Source of the DNA: a bacterium UBP17_UBA6191 | Lineage (GTDB): Bacteria; Muiribacteriota; UBA6191 | Assembly (NCBI GenBank): GCA_002422125.1 | Contig: DITF01000102.1 | Span: 1,667 to 38,868, forward strand | DNA length: 37,202 bases | Direction of reading: 5' to 3' | In this document: in pieces, positions 1 through 7,650 of the stretch | Position numbering within the stretch: position 1 is the stretch's first letter | Layout of the letters: each line of letters starts with the position of its first letter | The notes under the pieces: generated by a model | The model's database searches: none | What the model saw: only the letters and a program-made list of their open reading frames with translations | What the model was told of the DNA's origin: nothing | Program-made: the position numbers and the translations under genes

Positions 1-334
1 AACAGTCTGGCTGTATCAGACCAGTCAGGGCTTCCATCTTATGTACAAAATCCTCAGCCCTGACTTTTTTTGAGGGATGAGCCACAAAAGCCGGAATACG
101 GCCCTGAAAAAGACAGGCCAGAAACAGGGCCGGACCTGATACACCCTGTCTGAGGGCTAACATTACCAGTGAATCAGGGCGAGAGTTTTCACAGATTAGA
201 GCAGAGTAACGACGAGCTAAAGATATGATCTCAGCCAAAGAAAACTTTTTGATTTTGTCTTGATGCCGGTACTGAAACCCACTGACATTAGTCCCTCTGG
301 CATTTTGCAACAATTCACAAATCAATGGATGCAT
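1..334 (-). CDS. AMP-dependent acyl ligase, N-terminal part (runs off window)
   Basis: An open frame starts at ATG 334 and stays open to base 1, giving 111 residues of a longer protein. A TGA lies directly before the ATG, so no longer start is possible, and GGAAG lies upstream. The residues resemble the N-terminal lobe of acyl-CoA synthetases and other AMP-forming ligases: FSLAEIISLARRYSALI matches the usual 'sYaEL...ArryAalL' helix, then a hydrophobic 'vml.lrqg...alFlAclfqGriP' segment and AHPSKK. The ATP-binding and acyl-binding motifs lie outside the window, so substrate and function cannot be given. It begins 16 bases after the glycosyltransferase stop and is probably the fourth gene of that operon. 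The family call is inferred from the N-terminal pattern only. Confidence 0.6.
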   Translation of the reverse strand, partial: MHPLICELLQNARGTNVSGFQYRHQDKIKKFSLAEIISLARRYSALICENSRPDSLVMLALRQGVSGPALFLACLFQGRIPAFVAHPSKKVRAEDFVHKMEALTGLIQPDC

Positions 335-350
335 TCAGCTTTTCACTTCC

Positions 351-1469
351 TCACTTCAAAAGCTCCAGGATTTTTTCATGAAATCCTGCAAATCTATGCC
401 GAGTCGTGTGACAGCTCAAGGTTTTTTTCTGTCCGGCTAAAGCAATTTTAGCTCTTTCTAGTGGATTATCCATGAGCCACTGAATTTTGTGTTTGGCCTC
501 TTCTGCACTCGAGTAAGCCACAACTTCTGAATCTTCTTCAAATAGTTCATGCAGGTTTTCTTTTCTATCTGTGACTAAACAGGTACCAACCCCTGTCACC
601 TCATAAAGACGCATGTTATTTGCCAGAGGCCCATTGGCATCCAGATGGGAATTTAAACCCATTTTGGCATTCATGTAAGCTTCCAGCATTCTGAGTCCAG
701 ATACTTCCGGTTTCACCAGATGCCCAACTCTTTGAATAAATTTATCCTTGTAAGACGGACCTTCAGGCGGAATTGGTCTAGGCTTTAATGTTCCAGTCCT
801 GATGACAAAGTCACAGGGTAAATCTACCAAATCCCAAAAAATTGACATTCGCAAATGATGTCCACCTTCCATGGCATAAAATGAACCGCAGAACAGAACA
901 TCACAAGACTCAGGGAAGGTATCTGGCCGAAGAGCTGGCAGGAGAGTATCTTCAAACCCCTGTTTTACCTCAAAGGACTTCAAACCCATGTCTTGAAGGA
1001 TTTTTACAAAATGCAGACTGACCCCAATCACATGAGTGTAATAGCGGATCTGGGACTTGGCCCTATCCGTCATGGCGGAACCACATCGACCCAAGGATAT
1101 CTTAAGGCCTGGAACCGACTTCAGAAGATCCTCTACCCGATCCCCCAAAATGTAACTATCATCCACATATAAAACATCTGGTCGGAAACGCAGTACCTGC
1201 TCTTTTAAGACCTCGTAGTCCTCAGTCTTGGGGCAAACAGAATTTTCTTTAGCCCAAGCTTGTTTTAGTGGTTCAATCTGGTAATAAATTTCTTCTGCCT
1301 CTGTGCCCAGATTTTGCATATGCCCTACAAAATCAAGCATCAAAATTGAGGCATTACGAATAGCCTCAACCTGCTCCTGATAAGATTTTTCAGAAAGTGT
1401 TTTATCCGAGGCATACAAAGCCTCTACAGCACTTCTGTAAGGTACGCTGATCTTAAGAATCCGGTACAT
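351..1469 (-). CDS. CgeB-like family 1 glycosyltransferase
   Basis: A 372-residue protein whose C-terminal third has the Glyco_trans_1_2/CgeB pattern: NNMRLYEVTGVGTCLVTDRK, then LFEEDSEVVAYSSAEEA and a closing helix with HTTRHR. This is the GT-B nucleotide-sugar half, in which the 'N.R.fE..a.G..ll' stretch contacts the donor. The N-terminal half (RFRPDVLYVDDSYIL, a GRCGS loop, VIGVSLHFVKILQDMG) fits the acceptor Rossmann domain. There is no signal peptide or membrane segment, so it is probably cytoplasmic and acts on a glycan or lipid precursor. It lies 6 bases after prs and 16 before the acyl-ligase start, so it is in one operon with them. Donor and acceptor are unknown. Confidence 0.75.
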   Translation of the reverse strand: MYRILKISVPYRSAVEALYASDKTLSEKSYQEQVEAIRNASILMLDFVGHMQNLGTEAEEIYYQIEPLKQAWAKENSVCPKTEDYEVLKEQVLRFRPDVLYVDDSYILGDRVEDLLKSVPGLKISLGRCGSAMTDRAKSQIRYYTHVIGVSLHFVKILQDMGLKSFEVKQGFEDTLLPALRPDTFPESCDVLFCGSFYAMEGGHHLRMSIFWDLVDLPCDFVIRTGTLKPRPIPPEGPSYKDKFIQRVGHLVKPEVSGLRMLEAYMNAKMGLNSHLDANGPLANNMRLYEVTGVGTCLVTDRKENLHELFEEDSEVVAYSSAEEAKHKIQWLMDNPLERAKIALAGQKKTLSCHTTRHRFAGFHEKILELLK

Positions 1470-1475
1470 GTGACC

Positions 1476-2432
1476 TTAAAAAGTTTTGAATTTACGAAAC
1501 AGGGCCGAGACGGAAGTCCCAAGATGGATGGAAAGAATGGCCTTAGCAAATAAGTCCGCTACAGATAAAACCCGAATCCGTTTGGAATCATAATCCTGAC
1601 GAATCGGAACTGTGTTTGTCACAATCACTTCTTCCAAAAGTGAATTACTTAACCGATCCACGGCATTATCTGAAAAAATGGAATGGGTACAACAAGCCAG
1701 TACTCGCTCAGCACCGGCTTCTTTAAGGGCATTTACCGAATTTACAATAGATCCGCCCGTGTCGATTTCATCATCAACAAGAATGGCAGTTTTGCCCTTC
1801 ACATCTCCAATGATTCCAAAAACCTGGGTTTGATCCTTGTTTCCATCCCGCTTTTTATCCATGATGGCAAGATCGGCATTTAAGGCCCAAGAAAAGCTTC
1901 TAGCGCGTTTGGCCCCACCTGCGTCTGGAGCCACAACCACCATATCCTGATACTTTTTTCCCAGAATGTAATTACAGAGCACCGGCAAAGCCAACAACTG
2001 ATCCATTGGTTTAGAGAAAAATCCCATAATCTGCTCGGAATGAAGATCCATAGTCAGAACCCGATCCACCCCAGCCACCGTCAGTAAATCAGCCACAAGT
2101 CTTGAGGTGATGGAAATTCTGGGCTGATCCTTTTTGTCCGAACGAGCATAAAAATAATAGGGCATAATCACCGTGATTCTTCGAGCTGATGCTCGCTTTA
2201 AAGCATCAATGGTAATCAGGGTTTCCATCAAATCATCATTGGGGTTATCGCCAACCGTATGGATCGCAAAACAATCCATATCCCGGACATTTTCATCAAT
2301 CTTGACAAAAGTGTTGCGATTCTTGAAATTCAGAGTGGAACTCTGCCCCAGGTCCACACTAAGGTGATCACAAATTTCCCGAGCTAGTGGTGCTGCCCCC
2401 CTGCCTGCAAAAATTCTGAGTTTATCCAGCAT
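1476..2432 (-). CDS. prs: Ribose-phosphate pyrophosphokinase (PRPP synthetase)
   Basis: Makes 5-phosphoribosyl 1-diphosphate from ribose 5-phosphate and ATP, feeding purine, pyrimidine, histidine and NAD synthesis in the cytoplasm. Signatures: IFAGRGAAPLAREI at the N-terminus, NDDLMETLITIDALKRASA, the flexible loop PYYFYARSDKK, TMDLHSEQIMGFF, the ribose-phosphate segment VVVAPDAGGAKRA and the PRPP loop ILVDDEIDTGGS. I chose ATG 2432 (318 residues, normal family length). It follows a GGGGGG stretch and gives the usual MLDKLRIF start; a longer frame from 2453 adds only seven odd residues. It overlaps the end of the coiled-coil gene by 11 bases, suggesting coupled translation. The loop after PYYFYAR reads SDKKDQPRIS rather than the usual RDRKARSREP, which may affect kinetics or regulation. 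Confidence 0.95.
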   Translation of the reverse strand: MLDKLRIFAGRGAAPLAREICDHLSVDLGQSSTLNFKNRNTFVKIDENVRDMDCFAIHTVGDNPNDDLMETLITIDALKRASARRITVIMPYYFYARSDKKDQPRISITSRLVADLLTVAGVDRVLTMDLHSEQIMGFFSKPMDQLLALPVLCNYILGKKYQDMVVVAPDAGGAKRARSFSWALNADLAIMDKKRDGNKDQTQVFGIIGDVKGKTAILVDDEIDTGGSIVNSVNALKEAGAERVLACCTHSIFSDNAVDRLSNSLLEEVIVTNTVPIRQDYDSKRIRVLSVADLFAKAILSIHLGTSVSALFRKFKTF

Positions 2433-2799
2433 TCGAATCCCCCCCGTCCCCATCTTTTTGAACCTCTACCTCATCCTTGGGCGGAGGAGACGGAAGTTCA
2501 TAAAAACAATTGATCTCACTCTGAATATCACGAATTCTTTTACTTATGTCTTCTAAAACCTGAAGGTGCTGGGCAAATTCCTCCTCACGAAGAACCCCCT
2601 TGGAACGAATAATCGAATGTACCTGCCGGCCTATTAGACAATAAGTCTCTTCCCGCTCAGCTTCCATGGACTTCAGGGATTTTCTCAGATCGTGCAGGCG
2701 CAACTCCACATTGATCTCACGACGCAAATCACCGGCCTTTTTTTTGGCCAGATTCACGCGCCTTTGCAATCCTTCACGAATTGAATCCCATATTTCCAT
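2422..2799 (-). CDS. Small coiled-coil protein of unknown function
   Basis: A protein of 125 residues if it starts at ATG 2799, which has CAGG about eight bases upstream; a TTG at 2823 would add eight residues. Almost the whole chain is charged amphipathic helix (RRVNLAKKKAGDLRREINVE, then LRKSLKSMEAEREETYCLIG), ending in a short acidic proline-containing tail. There is no signal peptide or membrane helix. It is the first gene of the prs operon and overlaps prs by 11 bases. I recognise no family. The layout resembles small structural or adaptor proteins, but that is only an impression. It faces pheS across a short divergent intergenic region. Confidence 0.7.
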   Translation of the reverse strand: MEIWDSIREGLQRRVNLAKKKAGDLRREINVELRLHDLRKSLKSMEAEREETYCLIGRQVHSIIRSKGVLREEEFAQHLQVLEDISKRIRDIQSEINCFYELPSPPPKDEVEVQKDGDGGDSNAG

Positions 2800-2851
2800 A
2801 ACTGATACCTGCGAGCATACCAAAGAATCGCAGTGAATGGAAAAATTTTGT

Positions 2852-2857
2852 TATGAT
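2852..2857 (+). promoter_or_regulatory. Possible -10 box upstream of pheS
   Basis: TATGAT lies 20 bases before the pheS ATG, inside the 78-base region between the divergent coiled-coil and pheS genes. No convincing -35 box is visible at 16-18 bases, so this is a weak call. The minus-strand operon must also start in this short interval. Confidence 0.3.
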
Positions 2858-2877
2858 GCAGAACTGAGGGAGGATGA

Positions 2878-3900
2878 ATGCAAAACGATCTCGATTTTGA
2901 GAAGCTAAAGACTGAGGCTGACAAAGAAATTTCCTCGGCTACAAATATGGATACCCTGTTGCCTATCAAGGGAAAATGGCTGGGAAAAGACGGTGTGATT
3001 GGCGGTTTGATGGGTCAGATTCGCTCAATTGATGCCGAAAAACGCAAAGATTTTGGTGCCAGCGTTAACACCTTAAAGGTGCATGTCACTGAAAAAATCC
3101 AGGAAAAAATTAATGCTATAGAAAACTCTGGATCAGCATCTGAATGGATTGATTTATCCTTGCCCGGCATTAAACCCAGAACCGGAAGCCTCCACCCTAT
3201 TACCAGAGTTATTCGGCAAGTAAGTGCCATTTTTGAAAAAATGGGTTTCAGTGTCGAAAGTGGACCGGAAATCGAAACCGAATTCTACAATTTTGAGGCT
3301 TTAAATGTGCCCGCCCATCACCCAGCCCGTGATACTCAGGACACCTTTTTTGTCACTCAGGATCGGGTTTTAAGGACCCAGACTTCTGGAATTCAGATTC
3401 GTACCATGCAGGCATCCCCCCCACCTTTGCGCATGATTGCACCTGGCAAGGTGTTTCGAGTCGATCATGATGCGACACACAGCCCGGTTTTTCATCAGAT
3501 AGAGGGTCTGATGGTGGATAAAGATGTGCATTTTGGGCATTTGAAATACATTTTAAGACTTATGATGCGAGAACTTTTTGGACAGGATAGAGAAGTTCGT
3601 TTCCGCCCCAGTTTTTTCCCCTTTACCGAACCTTCCGCCGAGATGGATGTCTCCTGCTTTCAATGCGGAGGCAAAGGATGCCGTCTGTGCAAGCATACAG
3701 GATGGATTGAGGTTTTAGGTTGTGGCATGGTAGATCCTAATGTGTTTAATGCCGTCAATATTGACCCGGATGTCTATTCCGGCTGGGCCTTTGGCATTGG
3801 TGTAGAAAGAATCGCTATGATGCAGTACGGTATTTCTGACATTCGTGCTTTTTATGAAAATGATGTGCGGTTTCTTTCACAATTCAGCTCTGTGATCTGA
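2878..3900 (+). CDS. pheS: Phenylalanine-tRNA ligase alpha subunit
   Basis: Catalytic subunit of the alpha2beta2 enzyme that charges tRNA-Phe. Length (340 residues) is normal. Visible signatures: an N-terminal tRNA-binding coiled coil; GPEIETEFYNFEALNVPAHH; RDTQDTFFV; LRTQTSGIQIRTM; GKVFRVDHDATHSPVFHQIE; RPSFFPFTEPSAEMDV; and class II motif 3 as GIGVERIAMMQYGISDIRAF. The CFQCGGKGCRLCKHTGW knuckle before motif 3 occurs in many bacterial PheS proteins. GGGAGG ends five bases before the ATG, so the start is well supported. pheT, normally next to pheS, is not downstream; a ROK kinase follows after 9 bases. The beta subunit must be encoded elsewhere. Confidence 0.97.
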   Translation: MQNDLDFEKLKTEADKEISSATNMDTLLPIKGKWLGKDGVIGGLMGQIRSIDAEKRKDFGASVNTLKVHVTEKIQEKINAIENSGSASEWIDLSLPGIKPRTGSLHPITRVIRQVSAIFEKMGFSVESGPEIETEFYNFEALNVPAHHPARDTQDTFFVTQDRVLRTQTSGIQIRTMQASPPPLRMIAPGKVFRVDHDATHSPVFHQIEGLMVDKDVHFGHLKYILRLMMRELFGQDREVRFRPSFFPFTEPSAEMDVSCFQCGGKGCRLCKHTGWIEVLGCGMVDPNVFNAVNIDPDVYSGWAFGIGVERIAMMQYGISDIRAFYENDVRFLSQFSSVI

Positions 3901-3909
3901 GGTTATGTC

Positions 3910-4872
3910 ATGTACACTTTAGGAATTGATCTTGGCGGCACCAAAACAGCTCTGGGACTGGTTTCCAACCAGGGAAATCTGATTCGAGAAACCCGTTTCC
4001 CAACCACAAAAAAGGGTTTTGATACCTACAGTAGAGAACTTGTGAGCGCTATTTGGGACTTTTTGGGTCAGGAAACTGTTTCCGCTATTGGGGTTGGATG
4101 TGCTGGCCAAATTGAACTCAAAACTGGAACAATTTTTCACTCCCCCAACCTGGGCTGGGTTAATGCGCCCTTGGGGCAAATACTAAGGCAGGCGTTTGCA
4201 GGCATACCCGTTTCGATAGACAATGATGTAAGAGCCTCGACATTAGGCGAATATCTGTTTGGCAACCACAAACGACCCAACAGTTTTGTAAATATTTTTT
4301 TAGGTACTGGAATCGGTTCAGGAATCATTCTTAACCAACGATTCCTAAGGGGGGCCTCCAATTCTGCCGGTGAAATCGGACACACGACATTAAATATGCA
4401 CGGCCCCAAAGCCCCGTCCCAAAACCACGGTGTCTACGAATATTATGCCTCTGGCACGGCCTTGACACGACTGGGACAGGAGTGGTTTCAAAAGGCTTCC
4501 AGCAATCATCCCTTGAAGCAAAAATTCTCGGTGAAAGATTTCCGGGAAGTTACTGGTCCTATGATTGGCGAGCTGGCACTTGATGGAAACCAGGAAGCCA
4601 TTCGTATCATCCGGCAGATTGGTGTGAATGCCGGAGCGGGTATTGTCAATGTCATCAATTTATTAAATCCCGAGGTCATAACCTACGGGGGAGGATTGAC
4701 GGATTTGGGAGATTTTTTAATCAGACCCATGCTACAAACCATTGCAGAACGAGCTATACCCACAGCCCTAAAAGCCGTAACCATCAAAAAAGCAGCTTTA
4801 GGCAACCAGGCCCCCCTAGTCGGTGCCGCCCATCTTTACCGTATTGACTCTCAGGGAAACATTCACGGTTAA
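3910..4872 (+). CDS. ROK-family sugar kinase-like protein without the zinc cysteines
   Basis: A 320-residue member of the ROK family (glucokinase, N-acetylmannosamine kinase and relatives). It has the first phosphate loop GIDLGGTKTALGLV, the catalytic-region DNDVRASTLGEYLFG, the second phosphate loop LGTGIGSGIIL, GEIGHT, and the adenosine segment VITYGGGLTDLG. No DNA-binding domain precedes it, so it is a kinase-type ROK rather than a repressor. The ROK zinc site, normally CxCGxxGCxE after GEIGH, here reads APSQNHGVYEYYASG: all three cysteines are replaced (A, S, V) while Glu and the YASG helix remain. GAGG precedes the start. Its TAA overlaps the next ATG by one base. The sugar substrate cannot be read from sequence. 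Confidence 0.85.
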   Translation: MYTLGIDLGGTKTALGLVSNQGNLIRETRFPTTKKGFDTYSRELVSAIWDFLGQETVSAIGVGCAGQIELKTGTIFHSPNLGWVNAPLGQILRQAFAGIPVSIDNDVRASTLGEYLFGNHKRPNSFVNIFLGTGIGSGIILNQRFLRGASNSAGEIGHTTLNMHGPKAPSQNHGVYEYYASGTALTRLGQEWFQKASSNHPLKQKFSVKDFREVTGPMIGELALDGNQEAIRIIRQIGVNAGAGIVNVINLLNPEVITYGGGLTDLGDFLIRPMLQTIAERAIPTALKAVTIKKAALGNQAPLVGAAHLYRIDSQGNIHG

Positions 4873-5684
4873 TGAAAATTATTTTGGACATAGGAACATC
4901 TTTTATCAAGTGGGTTTTGATTCAGGAAAACCTTCAGGGGAGTAAAAAACTCACCTACAAGAGCATCCGTCTCGAACTTGATAATGGTGGCTTTTCCAAG
5001 CCAGAATTCTACGATCAACTCAGACACAAACTGACAACCATTCGGGAAACCATTCCTGGCCTCATAACAAGCCTTCATTGCCTGCTTCCATCGGCATTTT
5101 TTGATTGGAAACTGGAAGCTGGAAGGCTTATTCCAGTGCCTTTTGATTCCCTTTTGACCGACATGAACTCAATACTTGACGATTGTAACCTGGAAGCCAG
5201 TTTTCTGGGAGCCTGCCTCAATGCAGAAGTCACAGCAATCCAAAAACTACTGCCTGAATTTGAGGGGGTCCTAATCTCAGGAGGTCAGGCCGAAATCATT
5301 TACACATATATTCAAAACAGCCAGATTCAAAATATTGTCAGAACCAATGCCATCATAACCCGGGATTTAGAACAATACTGGCAAACAACATCAAAAAACA
5401 GAGCCATAGATTCCCACATGCTGCCAATGGGCTCGGCCCGTCAGTACATGCGGCTGCCTGCCCCACTGCAAAGGCTTTTTGAAACCTTACTGCCTAATCT
5501 GGCCTGGCAAAAAAACATCCTCCTCACCGGTGGAACTTTTGATATCTATGGTTTTTGTGAAATGTTAGAGTGGAGAACAAGAAGCCAATGTGCATTTTTA
5601 GCCCGTCAGCTTGGTGAAAACGACCCAATGAGCCCATCCCATTCAGTATACACCCCTTTGTATTCACACTTCTTAGTCGCATGA
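4872..5684 (+). CDS. ASKHA-fold protein of unknown function (actin/PilM-like)
   Basis: A 270-residue protein that starts ILDIGTSFIKWVLI, which looks like the phosphate-1 hairpin of the actin/Hsp70/sugar-kinase fold. A second loop, VLISGGQAEIIYTY (about residue 133), and a third, ILLTGGTFDIYGF (about residue 216), fit phosphate-2 and adenosine motifs. I cannot place it in a named family: it is short for FtsA or Hsp70 and closest in size to PilM or BadF-type proteins. No signal peptide or membrane helix is visible. It is joined to the ROK gene by TAATG and to the following membrane peptide by ATGA, so all three are probably translated together. It could be a pseudo-kinase or scaffold for the TPR proteins further down. 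Confidence 0.6.
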   Translation: MKIILDIGTSFIKWVLIQENLQGSKKLTYKSIRLELDNGGFSKPEFYDQLRHKLTTIRETIPGLITSLHCLLPSAFFDWKLEAGRLIPVPFDSLLTDMNSILDDCNLEASFLGACLNAEVTAIQKLLPEFEGVLISGGQAEIIYTYIQNSQIQNIVRTNAIITRDLEQYWQTTSKNRAIDSHMLPMGSARQYMRLPAPLQRLFETLLPNLAWQKNILLTGGTFDIYGFCEMLEWRTRSQCAFLARQLGENDPMSPSHSVYTPLYSHFLVA

Positions 5685-5794
5685 ATCATCCAAACTTCAA
5701 TCAGTCCAGAAACCGCGACAAGGTTATTAAAACTGCCTGCTTTTTAGGTCTGTTGGCCGCCTTGTCTTTTTTGGCGGGATACCTGTGGTTTTAA
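5681..5794 (+). CDS. 37-residue single-pass membrane peptide
   Basis: The ATG at 5681 overlaps the stop of the ASKHA gene as ATGA, and the frame runs to TAA at 5792-5794. The first 17 residues are polar and carry basic residues (two Arg, two Lys). They are followed by a hydrophobic helix, ACFLGLLAALSFLAGYLWF, that reaches the C-terminus. This predicts a one-helix inner-membrane protein with its tail inside. The next gene starts two bases later. Coupling on both sides and the clean helix argue that it is real despite its size. I recognise no family; a membrane tether for the neighbouring soluble proteins is an inference. Confidence 0.6.
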   Translation: MNHPNFNQSRNRDKVIKTACFLGLLAALSFLAGYLWF

Positions 5795-5795
5795 C

Positions 5796-6845
5796 ATGAA
5801 TGCACATGAATTAAGGGACAGCCTCTTAAGCCGCCTGTCTGGGGCCAAGGAAGATGAGTGTATCGAAATTTTACACTTGTTAAAAGCTAGCAACAATGTA
5901 CCTAGATTGGCTGAATTAGAGGCACTTTGTGAACGAGAATTGTCCATTAAACTAATGCTTCCCGGTCTGGCAATAGACGCTGAAAACCACTTAAAAGACT
6001 TGGTACTACAGAAGCTCTTGCCCATCCCTGAGCCCCTGCTCTTACACCCACTGGCAAAGCTTCTCGAAAAGACTGAAATCAGTACTGTTACCCTCAAAAT
6101 CGTTTTGGAAATTTGTGCCAGAAATTCGCGAAATTCTGAGTTTTTATCCGTGATTCTACCGGCATTAAATCCGCATGCAGACCGCTTTCCTGCCAGCTTT
6201 TTTGAACTGCTTCTAAACCGAAGTGATACCAACATTTTACAGTCCGCTTTAAGGGCCGTCAGAAATCTGCCTCAGCCAGCTTTAACAAAACTGTTACATA
6301 AACTTTCACAATCCAGCGATCCCGAAATCGCCAGCCTAGCCTTAGAAAACCTCTGGCTTCAAGGAGAATCCTTGTTGTTAAAACGATTTAGGCAGGAGAT
6401 TTCTGTTCCTGACTCCCAGCTTTTGGAAAAATTAGCCATCAGCCTTCACAGAATCAATCAAGATCCTCTAGCTACGGAAATTCTGATCAAGCTTTCCGAA
6501 CACAGTGATGAATCTGTGGTCTTGGCATCGCTTAGATCTCTTTACTCTATTGGCGTTTCCAAACCCTTGGATACAAATACAATTCGGATTATTTTGGAAT
6601 CAGCTCTCATGGATAAGAGCCTTTATTTTTGCTTGATTAAGGTGCAGTTATGTTTTTTTAGCGATGAGGAACTGAGCCGCAGTATTATGGAAGATTTTAT
6701 GGAAATTTTCCCAAGCCCACACAAAGCACAGCTTAACCTCTGGCTTCGGTGTAATACAACCCCTGCTGAAATTGCGCTAAGCACCTGCCCCGCGCTGAGT
6801 CGTCTTTATTACAACAAGGAAAAATATCATGCGTCCAGTAGCTGA
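5796..6845 (+). CDS. Helical-repeat (HEAT-like) protein
   Basis: A soluble protein of 349 residues built almost wholly of leucine-rich helix pairs, for example ILQSALRAVRNLPQPALTKL, DPEIASLALENLWLQGESLL and DESVVLASLRSLYSIG. The 30-40 residue spacing with small residues at turns fits HEAT or armadillo-type alpha solenoids. There is no signal peptide. The start has no clear ribosome site and probably depends on coupling to the small membrane peptide that ends one base before it. Its last 17 bases overlap the PHP gene. HEAT solenoids usually act as scaffolds; the partner here is unknown but is plausibly one of the adjacent proteins. Confidence 0.65.
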   Translation: MNAHELRDSLLSRLSGAKEDECIEILHLLKASNNVPRLAELEALCERELSIKLMLPGLAIDAENHLKDLVLQKLLPIPEPLLLHPLAKLLEKTEISTVTLKIVLEICARNSRNSEFLSVILPALNPHADRFPASFFELLLNRSDTNILQSALRAVRNLPQPALTKLLHKLSQSSDPEIASLALENLWLQGESLLLKRFRQEISVPDSQLLEKLAISLHRINQDPLATEILIKLSEHSDESVVLASLRSLYSIGVSKPLDTNTIRIILESALMDKSLYFCLIKVQLCFFSDEELSRSIMEDFMEIFPSPHKAQLNLWLRCNTTPAEIALSTCPALSRLYYNKEKYHASSS

Positions 6846-7650
6846 TTTACACATGCACCCTCTCCACTCCGATGGAGAATTTTCTGCCACAGAAATTGCT
6901 CGTGAAGCTCAGTTCAGAGGTCTGAGAGCCATCTCAGTGACCGATCATGACAGCTTGGACTTTTATGACGAGGAATTTTCTGAATCTTTCGCCGCAATTC
7001 TTCTGCCTGGAGTCGAACTAAGTGTCCAGTTGGCTGGCAGAGCAATCCATCTTTTGGTCTATGGATTCCATAAGGATGACAAACACATTAGAAACTGGGT
7101 AAAAACCTGTACTTTGGCCCGCGATCTGCGATTTGAAAAAATGGTCGAACATTTGGAGCTCAAGGGTTTTCAAATCCGTGAGGATGCCTACAAACAAAAG
7201 GACAGGACTAGCGGAGGGCTGGCGAGGCTCTGTGTAAAAACCGGCCAAATCCAATATGCCCAGACTCTCTTTAATGATATTTTACATCACCCTGATTGTC
7301 AGGCCGCCAGCTATGCAGGTTTTCCCGCACTAACAGCAGTTCTGGAAGACTTACGCAACCAGTCGGGGTTTTGCATCCTAGCCCACCCTGGGGTAGAATT
7401 CTTCAAGCAGGAATCAAAGTTAATTCAGCTTTTTGCGGCTGGATTAGATGGAATCGAAGTAATACATCCATCTCACAATCGAGTGCAAAGAGTATGGTAC
7501 AAAAAAATGTGTGGACAACACCATAAAATGGTGACTGGTGGCAGTGATTTTCACAATCCCCGCTACAGTCCAATCGGTATAGGTCGTATGGGGCTTGACG
7601 AAAATCAATGGCAGAATTTGAATCGGCAATGGAAAGGAAACCTGAACTAA
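6829..7650 (+). CDS. PHP-domain metal-dependent phosphoesterase
   Basis: A 273-residue protein with all PHP metal motifs: DLHMHPLHSDG (His8, His10, Asp15), TDHDS (Asp39, His40), PGVELS (Glu63), LAHPG, IEVIHPSH and GGSDFH near the C-terminus. This pattern is that of the YciV/TrpH-like group, which contains nucleoside 3',5'-bisphosphate phosphatases and 5'-3' RNA exonucleases; other PHP proteins are histidinol phosphatases and polymerase domains. The metal site is complete, so it is probably active. AAGGA lies eight bases before the ATG. The stop overlaps the start of the first TPR protein (TAATG). The specific substrate is not evident. Confidence 0.88.
   Translation: MRPVADLHMHPLHSDGEFSATEIAREAQFRGLRAISVTDHDSLDFYDEEFSESFAAILLPGVELSVQLAGRAIHLLVYGFHKDDKHIRNWVKTCTLARDLRFEKMVEHLELKGFQIREDAYKQKDRTSGGLARLCVKTGQIQYAQTLFNDILHHPDCQAASYAGFPALTAVLEDLRNQSGFCILAHPGVEFFKQESKLIQLFAAGLDGIEVIHPSHNRVQRVWYKKMCGQHHKMVTGGSDFHNPRYSPIGIGRMGLDENQWQNLNRQWKGNLN

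Noticed and set aside
5744..6235. Minus-strand frame of 163 codons opposite the HEAT-like gene
   Set aside because: Serine/arginine-rich antisense shadow; the plus-strand frame has helical-repeat pattern and coupling to neighbours.
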